Source of the DNA: Frankia sp. QA3
GTDB lineage: Bacteria > Actinomycetota > Actinomycetes > Frankiales > Frankiaceae
Assembly (NCBI RefSeq): GCF_000262465.1
Contig: NZ_CM001489.1
Coordinates: 1,718,884-1,782,883 of the forward strand
Length of the DNA stretch: 64,000 nt
Reading direction: 5' to 3'
Within the stretch, counting starts at the first letter, position 1. The number at the start of each line of letters is the position of its first letter. The translations under genes and the position numbers were made by a program. Shown here in pieces: positions 49,595 through 57,765 of this stretch. The notes beneath the pieces were generated by a model. That model did no database searches. It was given only the letters and a program-made list of their open reading frames with translations, and had not been told where the DNA came from.

Positions 49595-51871
49595 TCAGCG
49601 GGGCATGCCGAGGACGCGTTCGGCGAGGATGTTGCGCATGATCTCGGTGGTGCCGCCGGCGATCGTCGCCGAGCGCGACATCAGGTACTCCCGCTGCGCG
49701 CGGTACCCGGTCGCCTCGGCGACGCCGGCGAGGCCGAGCGCGGCGAGGTGCGTCTCGCCCTGGTGCTGCATGGCCCGCGACCACAGCAGCTTGATCACCG
49801 AGTGCTCGGCGCCGGGGGCGCCGCCCTCGGCGATGCGGCCGAGCGCGCGGCTGCCGAGCAGGCCGACGAGGCGGGCCTCGACGAGCCGGTCGGTGAGCTC
49901 CAGGCGGGTCTGCTCGTCCAGGCCATGGCCGGACAGCGCCGCCACCAGGTCGTCGACGGACTGCTCCAGCCCGGCGGCGAGCTCGATGACCCCCGCCCGC
50001 TCGAAGCCGAGCGTGGTCATCGTGACCGTCCAGCCGGCGTGCAGCGGGCCGAGCAGCGCGCTGCGCGGGACGCGGACGGAGTCGTAGAACACCTCGGCGA
50101 AGCCGCTCTCGCCGGTGATCATCGTGATCGGGCGGCGGGTGATGCCGGGCAGGTCGAGCGGCACGAGCAGCGCGGAGATGCCGCGGTGCGGGGCTGCGTC
50201 CGGATCGGTGCGGGCCAGCAGCAGGCAGTGGGTCGCCTCCATGCCCTCCGACGTCCACACCTTCTGCCCGGTGATGACGAACTCGGCGTCGTCGCCGTCG
50301 CCGACCAGCTCCGCCCGGGTCCGCAGCGAGGCGAGGTCGCTGCCCGAGCCCGGCTCGGAGAAGCCCTGGCACCAGATCTCGGTGCCGGCCTGGATCGCCG
50401 GCAGGTGCGCCTTCTGCGCAGGCGTGCCGTAGCGCATGAGCGTCGGGGCGACGTTGTTCAGCCCGAGGACGCCGCCGAGCGGCTGCGGGGCCCGGTGGAT
50501 CGCCATGACCCGGTCGCAGGCGACCTGGTCGACGATGCCGAGTCCGCGCCCACCATGCTCAACCGGCCACTGCGGGGCGACCCAGCCGACCGAGTGCAGC
50601 GCCTGCTGCCAGGCCATCCGGGCGGCGAACGACACCTCGTCGCCCCAGCGCTCGCGGTAGGCGGGCAGCAGGGCGGCGACGTGCCCGGCGAGCTCCGCGG
50701 CCGGCCCGGAGTCGGGCACGGTCAGCGCCGGACGCGCGCGGGCGATGTGGTGGGTCGGGTCGAGGCGGGCGCGGTGTGCCGCGGCGCCGCCGAGCAGCGG
50801 CGCGGTGGCCGCGGCGCGGCGCAGGTACAGGTGGACCTCGTGCTCCCAGGTGAAGCCGATCCCGCCGAGGACCTGCAGGTACTCGTTGGACACCACGTGG
50901 GCGGCGCGGCCGGCGGCGAGCAGGGCCAGCGCCAGGGCGTCGTCGAGCTCGGCCGGGTCGGCCGCGGCGTCGTCGAGGCGGGCGGCGAGGTGGCGGGTGG
51001 CCGCGCGGGCCTGCTCGACCTCGGCGAGCATCTCGGCGCAGCGGTGCTTGATGGCCTGGAAGGAGCCGATCGGCCGGCCGAACTGATGGCGGTCGCCCGC
51101 GTAGCCGACTGCGCCGGTCAGGCAGTGCCCGGCGAGGCCGGTGAGCTCGGCGGCCAGCGCCAGCGCAGCGGTGGCCTGGCCGCGGCGCACCGCCGCGATC
51201 GCCTCGGCGCCCGACGCCAGCACGGTGCCAGGGGTTTCGCGCAGGGCCAGTGTGCCGAGCGGCCGAGTCGGGTCGACGCCGGCGACCCGGGTCAGGTCGA
51301 ACCCGGCGGCGCCGGCGTCGACCGCGACCAGCAGGGAGCCGCCCGGTGCCTCGGCGAGGACCAGCACGTGGGCGGCCTCCGGGGACAGCACGGCCGAGAC
51401 CTCGCCGGTGAGGGTCACCTGCGTGTCGGTCGTCGACGCCGCGGCCGCGCGCACCGAGCCGGGCGCGCCCCACAGATCCTCGTGCGCGGTCCAGGCGAAG
51501 GTCGCCACCGTCCCCTCGGCGACGGCGCCGAGCAGCGCGGACGCCGCCGCACCGGGCAGCGCCTGCAGGGTCCCCAACGCTGCGGCGGCGCCGACGCTCG
51601 GTACCGGCGCGAGCACCGCCCCGACCGCCTCCAGGGCGACGGCGAGATCGACCCAGCGGCCGCCCCCGCCGCCCTGCTCCTCGGCCAGCGGCAGACCCGC
51701 CAGCCCCACCTCGGCCAGCGCCGCCCACACCGGCAGCTCCGAGACCTGGGCCGGGTCGGCGATCTGCTTGTGCCGCTCGTCGGCGGGCCAGTGGCGGGCG
51801 AGCTGGCCGACCACCGCCTCGGTGAGCGCGGCCTGATCCTCGGTGTCGGCGACCCCGACCTGGTCGATCAC
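49595..51871 (-). CDS. Fused acyl-CoA dehydrogenase (short-type domain then long-type domain)
   Basis: A 758-residue protein with two acyl-CoA dehydrogenase domains. Residues about 1-365 are short-type (AGLPLAEEQGGGGG, HQFGRPIGSFQAIKHRCAEMLAEVEQA, LGGIGFTWEHEVHLYLRRA). Residues about 375-758 are long-type (PQWPVEHGGRGLG, CQGFSEPGSGSDLASLRTRA, ITGQKVWTSEG, IAGGTTEIMRNILAERVLGMP). It is the single-chain counterpart of the pairs at 10757/11851 and 24298/23144, with the domains in the opposite order. It recalls the fused FadE34-type enzyme of mycobacterial steroid catabolism. GTG 51871 is the probable start; the open frame upstream belongs to the antisense of the CoA-transferase. Confidence 0.88.
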   Translation of the reverse strand: MIDQVGVADTEDQAALTEAVVGQLARHWPADERHKQIADPAQVSELPVWAALAEVGLAGLPLAEEQGGGGGRWVDLAVALEAVGAVLAPVPSVGAAAALGTLQALPGAAASALLGAVAEGTVATFAWTAHEDLWGAPGSVRAAAASTTDTQVTLTGEVSAVLSPEAAHVLVLAEAPGGSLLVAVDAGAAGFDLTRVAGVDPTRPLGTLALRETPGTVLASGAEAIAAVRRGQATAALALAAELTGLAGHCLTGAVGYAGDRHQFGRPIGSFQAIKHRCAEMLAEVEQARAATRHLAARLDDAAADPAELDDALALALLAAGRAAHVVSNEYLQVLGGIGFTWEHEVHLYLRRAAATAPLLGGAAAHRARLDPTHHIARARPALTVPDSGPAAELAGHVAALLPAYRERWGDEVSFAARMAWQQALHSVGWVAPQWPVEHGGRGLGIVDQVACDRVMAIHRAPQPLGGVLGLNNVAPTLMRYGTPAQKAHLPAIQAGTEIWCQGFSEPGSGSDLASLRTRAELVGDGDDAEFVITGQKVWTSEGMEATHCLLLARTDPDAAPHRGISALLVPLDLPGITRRPITMITGESGFAEVFYDSVRVPRSALLGPLHAGWTVTMTTLGFERAGVIELAAGLEQSVDDLVAALSGHGLDEQTRLELTDRLVEARLVGLLGSRALGRIAEGGAPGAEHSVIKLLWSRAMQHQGETHLAALGLAGVAEATGYRAQREYLMSRSATIAGGTTEIMRNILAERVLGMPR

Positions 51872-51986
51872 TGCTGAATACCTCGTGGGGCTCGGCGGGA
51901 GGCGCCGTGGGCGCCCCGCGGGGGTGACAAAGCAGTTACGTGCGACGGTGGGCCGGGCGTGCGTCGCCGCGGCCCACCGTGCTCGC

Positions 51987-53201
51987 TCAGCTGGTGGCGC
52001 CGTTTTCCTTGAACTCGATGATCTTCTCCCAGTCGTACCCGAGCTCGAGGAGGATCTCCTCGGTGTGCTGGCCGTGCTCGGGGGCGGCGGTGAGGTCGAG
52101 GTGCTTCTCGTCGAACTGCACCGGGCTCGCCGCGACGGAGAACGTGTTGCCGTTGCCGTCGGTGATCTTCGGCAGGTAGCCGTTGGCCTGGACCTGCGGG
52201 TCCTGATGCAGCTCGGGGGCGGTGCGCACGGGGTCCCAGACGCCGTCGAAGTCGGCCAGGACCTTCTCCCAGTGCGACAGCGGCGCCGACTCGAAGGTTG
52301 CCCGCAGCTCGGCGATGCACTCGCGCCGGTTGGCGAAGCGGACCTTCGCGTCGCTGTACCGGGGGTCGTCGATGAGGTCCGTGCGGCCGAGGCGGGTGCA
52401 GAAGTCCGCCCAGAAGCGGTCGGCCTGCAGCAGCACGACCGCGAGGAACCGTCCGTCGCCGGTGCGGTAGAGGTTCGCGACCGGGTTGGGCATTTCCGCC
52501 AGGTCGAACTTCGGGATCGGGGCGCCGGTGACGCCCGCCCCGACGATGTCCGGGGCGAGCTGCCAGATCGCGGCGGCCAGCAGGGACACGTCGACGATCG
52601 ACGGCTCGCCGCTGCGCTCGCGGCGGAACAGCGCCGCGGCGATGCCGCCCGCGAGCGCGAAGCCGCCGTAGGTGTCACCGAAGGCGGGCCGCTGCGGCGC
52701 CGGCCAGTCGCCCTCGTGCGGGATGAGCGAGTCGCCGATGCCGCCACGCGACCAGTAGGCGGCCATGTCGTACCCGCCGCGGCCGGCCTGCTCGCCGCGC
52801 GAGCCGTAGCCGTGGCCGCGGGCGTAGATGACCTTCGGGTTCCAGGCGCGGATGTCGTCGACGTCGATGCCGGCGCGCGCCCGGGAGTCGGGCAGCAGGT
52901 TCGTCACGAACACGTCCGACTGCGCGACCAGCTTCTGCAGGATCTCGCGGCCGGACTCGCTGCCGATGTCCAGGCCGAGGCTGCGCTTGCCTCGGTTGGG
53001 CTGCTCGATGAAGTGGTTGACGCTACCGGCGCCGGCGACGATGCCGGAGCTGATCAGGCCGCGCTGCGGGTCACCCGTGACCGGGTGCTCGATCTTGACG
53101 ACGTCGGCGCCCCAGTCGGCGAGCACGGCGCCCGCGGACGGGACGAACGTCCACGTCGCCACCTCGACGACCCGCACGCCAGCCAGGATGTCCTGCTTCA
53201 T
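51987..53201 (-). CDS. CaiB/BaiF family (class III) CoA-transferase
   Basis: A 404-residue class III CoA-transferase: GVRVVEVATWTFVPSAGAVLADWGADVVKIEHP at the start, the catalytic-type aspartate in PAFGDTYGGFALAGGIAAAL, and the AVVLLQADRFWADFCTRLGR block. It lies just upstream of the fused acyl-CoA dehydrogenase (115-bp gap), so CoA loading and dehydrogenation are again paired. It is divergent from the small gene at 53444, with a TTGAC-N6-GTCAA operator between. Confidence 0.9.
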   Translation of the reverse strand: MKQDILAGVRVVEVATWTFVPSAGAVLADWGADVVKIEHPVTGDPQRGLISSGIVAGAGSVNHFIEQPNRGKRSLGLDIGSESGREILQKLVAQSDVFVTNLLPDSRARAGIDVDDIRAWNPKVIYARGHGYGSRGEQAGRGGYDMAAYWSRGGIGDSLIPHEGDWPAPQRPAFGDTYGGFALAGGIAAALFRRERSGEPSIVDVSLLAAAIWQLAPDIVGAGVTGAPIPKFDLAEMPNPVANLYRTGDGRFLAVVLLQADRFWADFCTRLGRTDLIDDPRYSDAKVRFANRRECIAELRATFESAPLSHWEKVLADFDGVWDPVRTAPELHQDPQVQANGYLPKITDGNGNTFSVAASPVQFDEKHLDLTAAPEHGQHTEEILLELGYDWEKIIEFKENGATS

Positions 53202-53368
53202 CGAATACCCCGCCTCATCCGCTCCGGTCTCCTACAACAGTTCGATACCCACACGGTCGGGGCTTCTCGGTCCGACTCGCCGCGAAGGCGACGCAGCCGT
53301 CCGGATGCCGCCCCCGGGGCATGCTACTCATCGCGCCGGTCGGCCCCACCGGTCGAGCATCCTGCATG

Positions 53369-53384
53369 TTGACATGACCGTCAA
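53369..53384. promoter_or_regulatory. Putative operator TTGAC-ATGACC-GTCAA
   Basis: Perfect arms in the divergent region between the CoA-transferase (leftward) and the 53444-57752 operon (rightward). On the minus strand TTGACG is 17 bases from GATGCT, a weak -10. Confidence 0.6.
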
Positions 53385-53443
53385 ACGTCGCTCCAATGAC
53401 GGTGGCGAGGCCAACGGCGGCCTCCCGAGGAGGTGGGCGCGCG

Positions 53444-53668
53444 ATGGCAACGGACGTTCCCGACTACCGTGACCAGGGAAGAGCCCGCGCATCGTCCGCC
53501 GCTGAGCGGCTCGGCGGGCGATCGCCCGCCAAATCTGTCGGTCCCGTCAACATCGGCGTTCCCGTGAGCATCTTCGGTCCCGTCGACAGCGCCGGTCCTG
53601 CCAGCAGCGCCGCTCCTGCCAGCAGCGCCGGTCGCGGCGCCGTCGGCCCGCGGGAGGCCCGCCGATGA
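53444..53668 (+). CDS. Small protein of unknown function, coupled to SnoaL-like gene
   Basis: A 74-residue frame starting at ATG 53444 behind an excellent ribosome site (GAGGAGGTGG, spacing 7). It stops within the ATG of the next gene (ATGA overlap). Residues 30-70 are Gly/Pro/Ser/Val-rich with loose repeats (VGPVNIGVPVSIFGPV, AGPASSAAPASSAG). I recognise no family. It could be a genuine small protein or a leader frame that couples translation. Position and ribosome site support translation; function is open. Confidence 0.5.
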   Translation: MATDVPDYRDQGRARASSAAERLGGRSPAKSVGPVNIGVPVSIFGPVDSAGPASSAAPASSAGRGAVGPREARR

Positions 53669-54222
53669 GCGCGCTGGCGGGCGGGCCGGCCACGGCCGGC
53701 GACGAGTCCGCCATCCGCCGGGTGCTGCTGGAGTACTGCCGCGGCATCGATCGGCTCGACCTCGAACTGGTCCGCGGCTGCTACTGGCCGGAGGCGACCG
53801 ACCGGCACGGGCCGTTCACCGGCACCCGTGACGAGTTCATCGACTGGGTCGGTCCGCTGCTGGGCCGCCAGACCATGACCATGCACCATCTCGGCAACGT
53901 CCTGGTCGACATCCCCGCCGGCCACGACGTCGCCGACGCCCACGTCGCCGTCGCCGAGAGCTACGGCGTCGCCTACCACGCGGGCGAACCCGCGGGCGAC
54001 CTGCGGTGGAACTACGCCGCCGGCTTCCGCTACGTCGACCGGTTCGAACGCCGCGACGGGCGCTGGCGCATCGCCGACCGGATCACCGCCATCGAGTGGG
54101 TCCGGCCCTGGGACGCCGACCGCGCCCGGATCGCCGCGTTCGGCGAGCACCTGCCGCGGCGCGACCGTACCGACCCGCTCTACTCCACGCTGCAGGCGGC
54201 GGCCGTCCGGGAATCGGCGTGA
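53665..54222 (+). CDS. SnoaL-like/NTF2-fold protein (aromatic-ring hydroxylase small-subunit-like)
   Basis: A 185-residue SnoaL_4-type protein: ESAIRRVLLEYCRGIDRLDLELVRGCYWPEATDRHGPFTG, TMTMHHLGNVLVDI, and YVDRFERRDGRWRIADRITAIEWVRP. The conserved Tyr-Asp-Arg-His pattern suits a lyase, isomerase or dehydratase on small hydrophobic substrates. It overlaps both neighbours by four bases (ATGA upstream, GTGA downstream), so it is part of one translationally coupled operon. Confidence 0.82.
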   Translation: MSALAGGPATAGDESAIRRVLLEYCRGIDRLDLELVRGCYWPEATDRHGPFTGTRDEFIDWVGPLLGRQTMTMHHLGNVLVDIPAGHDVADAHVAVAESYGVAYHAGEPAGDLRWNYAAGFRYVDRFERRDGRWRIADRITAIEWVRPWDADRARIAAFGEHLPRRDRTDPLYSTLQAAAVRESA

Positions 54223-54971
54223 GGCTGGCGGAGACGGTCGCCCTGGTCACCGGTGCCGGGCAGGGCGTCGGACGCGGCGTGGCCCTGGCGCTGGCCGCCG
54301 AGGGCGCGGCGGTCGCGGTCGTCGGGCGGACGCTCGCGAAGTGCGAGGCGGTGGCGGCCGAGATCGTCGACCGGGGTGGGCGGGCGATCGCGGTGCAGGC
54401 CGATGCGGCACGCCGCGCCGACGTGGACGCCGCCGTGGCCGCGGTGCGCGCCGGTCTCGGCCCGGTGACGAGCCTGGTCAACGTCGCGCAGACCACCCGC
54501 TACGGGTCGATCCGCCGGCTCACCGAGGACGACCTGGACGCCGTCTGGCAGTCGGGCCCGGTCGGGTCGCTGCGGTTCATGCAGGCCTGCTTCGACGACC
54601 TGCGGGCCGCCCGCGGCAGCGTCGTCAACTTCGGCTCGGGCAGCGGGCTGACCGCCCGTCCCGCGATGGGCGCCTACGCGGCGGTGAAGGAGGCGCTGCG
54701 GACGATGAGCCGCGTCGCCGCCGCCGAGTGGGGCCGCTACGGCATCCGGGTCAACGTCGTCTGCCCGCTGGCCGGCTCGCCCGGCTTCGACAGCTGGACC
54801 GCCGACCTGCCCGACGCCGCGGCGAGCCTCGCCGCCCAGGTGCCGCTGGGCCGGCTCGGCGACGCCGAGGCCGATGTCGGCCGCGCCGTGGTGTTCCTCG
54901 TCGGCCCGGACGCCCAGTACATCACCGGCACGACGCTCATGGTCGACGGCGGCTATGACTACCTCCGGTGA
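54219..54971 (+). CDS. Short-chain dehydrogenase/reductase
   Basis: A 250-residue SDR: TGAGQGVG nucleotide loop, VVGRTLAKCEAV, and catalytic YAAVK. The usual NNAG is NVAQTT, a moderate departure. The C-terminal YITGTTLMVDGGYDYL is typical. GTG 54219 overlaps the preceding stop. It was probably one step of a ketone/alcohol interconversion on the operon's substrate. Confidence 0.85.
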   Translation: MRLAETVALVTGAGQGVGRGVALALAAEGAAVAVVGRTLAKCEAVAAEIVDRGGRAIAVQADAARRADVDAAVAAVRAGLGPVTSLVNVAQTTRYGSIRRLTEDDLDAVWQSGPVGSLRFMQACFDDLRAARGSVVNFGSGSGLTARPAMGAYAAVKEALRTMSRVAAAEWGRYGIRVNVVCPLAGSPGFDSWTADLPDAAASLAAQVPLGRLGDAEADVGRAVVFLVGPDAQYITGTTLMVDGGYDYLR

Positions 54972-55860
54972 GCCGGCCGGCAGCGCCGACGCCCACGGTC
55001 CGTTAGCCGGCGGTCCGTTAGCCGGCGGTCCGTTGGCCGGCGAGGTCGCGCTGGTCACGGGGGCGGGTTCGGGGATCGGTGCGGCCAGCGCCCGCCGGCT
55101 CGCCGCCGAGGGCGCGGCGGTCGCCGTCACCGACATCGCCGGCGCGTCGGCGCAGCGGGTCCGCGACGAGATCGTCGCGGCCGGCCGGCGGGCGGTCGCG
55201 TTCGCCCTCGACGTCGCCGACGAGGCCGCCGTGCGCGACTGCGTCGAACGGGTCGCAGCCGAGCTCGGCCCGATCGGCGTACTGCACAACAACGCCGCCG
55301 CGACCGCGCTGTCCGGCGGCGGCGGCGACGCCGAGGTGCTGACCATGTCGGCGGAGCTCTGGGACGAGACGATGGCCGTCAACGTGCGCGGACCCATGCT
55401 GCTGGCGCGCGCCGTGCTGCCCGCGATGATCGCCGCCGGCCGCGGGTCGATCGTCAACACCTCGTCGGGCGCCGCCGCGGCCGCCGAGCACCTGCGCCCG
55501 GCCTACGGCGCGTCGAAGGCGGCGCTGGAATCGCTGACCCGCAGCATCGCCACCCGCTACGGCCCGGCCGGGGTGCGGTGCAACGCCATCGCCCCCGGAC
55601 TCGTCCTGACCGACACCGTGCGCGGGCCCGGCCGCGGGCTGCGCCGGATGCGCGCGGCGTTCGCCGCGCACACCCCGTCCCCGCTGGGCACGCCCGACGA
55701 GGTCGCCCGGGTCGTGGCGTTCCTCGCCTCCGACGCCGCCCGCTACGTCAACGGGGTCGTGCTGCGCGTCGACGGCGGCATGGGCGCCGCCCAGCCCTAC
55801 CTCGCCGACCTGCTCGGCCGCCACGCCGCGGTCGAGGACGCCCCGACCGTGCTTTCCTGA
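54955..55860 (+). CDS. Short-chain dehydrogenase/reductase with G-P-L-A-G repeats at N-terminus
   Basis: A 301-residue SDR: TGAGSGIG, VTDIAGASAQRV, NNAAAT (in place of NNAG), and catalytic YGASK. ATG 54955 lies inside the end of the previous gene (17-bp overlap). The first 35 residues contain three copies of G-G-P-L-A, encoded by a 15-bp tandem repeat and absent from normal SDRs. Confidence 0.85.
   Translation: MTTSGEPAGSADAHGPLAGGPLAGGPLAGEVALVTGAGSGIGAASARRLAAEGAAVAVTDIAGASAQRVRDEIVAAGRRAVAFALDVADEAAVRDCVERVAAELGPIGVLHNNAAATALSGGGGDAEVLTMSAELWDETMAVNVRGPMLLARAVLPAMIAAGRGSIVNTSSGAAAAAEHLRPAYGASKAALESLTRSIATRYGPAGVRCNAIAPGLVLTDTVRGPGRGLRRMRAAFAAHTPSPLGTPDEVARVVAFLASDAARYVNGVVLRVDGGMGAAQPYLADLLGRHAAVEDAPTVLS
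54997..55041 (+). repeat. 15-bp in-frame tandem repeat, 3 copies
   Basis: GGTCCGTTAGCCGGC at 54997 and 55012, and a one-base variant at 55027, encode G-P-L-A-G in the SDR N-terminus. Confidence 0.9.
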
Positions 55861-55869
55861 GGAGTCTCC

Positions 55870-56751
55870 ATGAAGTGGGGCATCGTCTTCGCCAGCACCG
55901 GGTTCCCCGACCCCGAGGACGCCGTGGCGCTCGCCGTCGCGGCCGAGCAGGCCGGGTTCGAGTCGCTGTGGGCGCCGGAGCACGTCGTGCAGTCCCGCCG
56001 CCCCGACGCCACCCCCTACCGCGGCGTCACCAACGGCAGCATGGACCGGCTGTCGCGGCGCGGCGGGATGCCCGACCCGCTGATCTGGCTGACCTACGTC
56101 GCCGCCGTGACCACCCGCATCCGTTTCGGCACCGGCGTGCTGATCCTGCCGGAGCACCAGCCGACGGTGCTCGCCAAGACCGCCGCCACCCTCGACCATC
56201 TCTCCGGCGGCCGGCTGATGCTCGGCGTCGGCGTCGGCGAGCTGCCCGAGGAGTACGCCGCCGTCGGCATGGAGTTCCGCAACCGGGGCCGGCGGATGGA
56301 CGAGTACATCGACGCCATGCGGGTGCTGTGGCGCGACGACACGGCGACCTTCGCCGGCGAGTACGTCGCCTTCGACCAGGTCGAGTGCCGGCCGTGGCCG
56401 GTGCGCCGGGCGATCCCGCTGTTCGTCGGCGGGGCGTCACAGGCGGCGATCCGCCGTGCGGCGAGGCGCGGCGACGGCTACTTCCCGTTCGTCTTCCCCG
56501 GCCAGGACCCGCTCGTCGAGCTGCCGAGGCTGCTCGCCCGGGTCCGCGAGGAGACCAGGGCGGTCGGGCGCGACCCCGACGCCATGGAGTTCACCGCGGG
56601 CGGCGCCCGCAACGTCGAGGAGGCGAAGGTGTACGCCGACTTCGGCGTCCACCGGCTCACCGTCGCCGTGCGCGGGCGCACCATCGCCGAGATGCGCGAC
56701 GACGTCGCCCGCCTCGGCGACGAGCTCATCGCCCCGACGGTCGACCTGTGA
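55870..56751 (+). CDS. LLM-class F420-dependent oxidoreductase
   Basis: A 293-residue luciferase-like protein: MKWGIVFASTGFPDPEDAVALAVAAEQAGFESLWAPEHVV, then VTTRIRFGTGVLILPEHQPTVLAKTAATLDHLSGGRLMLGVGVGELPEEY. This is the classic F420-dependent LLM subgroup pattern. ATG 55870 follows GAGGAG. It sits in an SDR-LLM-SDR series, so it probably acts on the same ring substrate. The next gene overlaps by four bases. Confidence 0.9.
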   Translation: MKWGIVFASTGFPDPEDAVALAVAAEQAGFESLWAPEHVVQSRRPDATPYRGVTNGSMDRLSRRGGMPDPLIWLTYVAAVTTRIRFGTGVLILPEHQPTVLAKTAATLDHLSGGRLMLGVGVGELPEEYAAVGMEFRNRGRRMDEYIDAMRVLWRDDTATFAGEYVAFDQVECRPWPVRRAIPLFVGGASQAAIRRAARRGDGYFPFVFPGQDPLVELPRLLARVREETRAVGRDPDAMEFTAGGARNVEEAKVYADFGVHRLTVAVRGRTIAEMRDDVARLGDELIAPTVDL

Positions 56752-57752
56752 CCGCCGCCGACGTCTCCGCTCCGTCATCCACCGCGCCGGGGCCGCTGTC
56801 GTTCGCGGGGCGCACCGTGGTCGTGACGGGTGCGGGGCGCGGCGTCGGCCGGGCACACGCGCTCGCCTTCGCCGCCCGCGGGGCCGCCGTCGTCGTCAAC
56901 GACCTGCCCGATCCCGCCGACGGTCAGGACGAGGGGGCTGATGGGGCCGAGGGGACCGAGGGGGCCGAGGCCGTCGTCGCGGAGATCCGTCGGGCCGGGG
57001 GCAGGGCCGTCGCGCACCTCGGCGACGTCGCCGCGCCGGGGGTCGCCGAAGCGCTGGTCGAGCGCGCGTTCGGCGAGTTCGGCCGGGTGGACGTCGTCGT
57101 GGCCAACGCCGGTATCGACCGGATCGTGCGGCTGCGCGAGGTCACCGCCGACGTGCTCACCGAGTTCTTCCGGGTACATGTGCTGGGCACCTGGGCGCTG
57201 TGTTCCGCCGTCTGGCCGCATCTGGCGGAGCAGGGTTACGGCCGGATTGTGACGACGACGTCGGCGGCGGGCTACTTCGGTCTGGCCGCCGCGCTGCCGT
57301 ACACGGTCGCGAAGGGCGCCCTGCACGGTCTGACCCAGACCCTCGCTCTGGAAGGGGCCCGGCGGGGCATCACCGTCAACGCGGTCGCGCCGTTCGCGGC
57401 GTCGCGGCTGGCCGCCGACCGGACCCGGTCGCGTCCCGAGATGTACGAGGCGATCGAGCGGGTCGCGCCGCCGGCGTCGGTGGCCGCGGTGGCGCTGTGG
57501 CTCGCGCACGAGTCGACGACCGTCACCGGGATGGCCTTCGAGGCCGGCGTCGACGCGGTCGGTCGGATCGCGGTCGCCACCGGCGACGTGCTCACCGTCG
57601 ACGGCGCGCTGACCCCCGAGGACGTCCGCGCCGGCGCGGCCCTGCTGACCGGCGGGGAGGTGACCGTCCCCGACCTCGGCGCCGCCGACCGCCCCCTGAC
57701 CCGCCGCCTCACCGAACGCGCCGCCGCAACCGCGACCGACCGTCCTGCCTAA
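56748..57752 (+). CDS. Short-chain dehydrogenase/reductase (multifunctional-enzyme-2 type)
   Basis: A 334-residue SDR: TGAGRGVGRAHALAFAARGAAVVVNDLPD, an acidic insertion (GADGAEGTEGAEAVV), ANAGI, catalytic YTVAK, and a C-terminal extension past the usual end. The AVVVNDL motif with insertion is typical of the (3R)-hydroxyacyl-CoA dehydrogenase branch, as in the SDR at 25764. The GTG start overlaps the LLM stop. It is the last gene of the catabolic series before mobile DNA. Confidence 0.86.
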   Translation: MTAADVSAPSSTAPGPLSFAGRTVVVTGAGRGVGRAHALAFAARGAAVVVNDLPDPADGQDEGADGAEGTEGAEAVVAEIRRAGGRAVAHLGDVAAPGVAEALVERAFGEFGRVDVVVANAGIDRIVRLREVTADVLTEFFRVHVLGTWALCSAVWPHLAEQGYGRIVTTTSAAGYFGLAAALPYTVAKGALHGLTQTLALEGARRGITVNAVAPFAASRLAADRTRSRPEMYEAIERVAPPASVAAVALWLAHESTTVTGMAFEAGVDAVGRIAVATGDVLTVDGALTPEDVRAGAALLTGGEVTVPDLGAADRPLTRRLTERAAATATDRPA

Positions 57753-57765
57753 CGAAGACACCACC

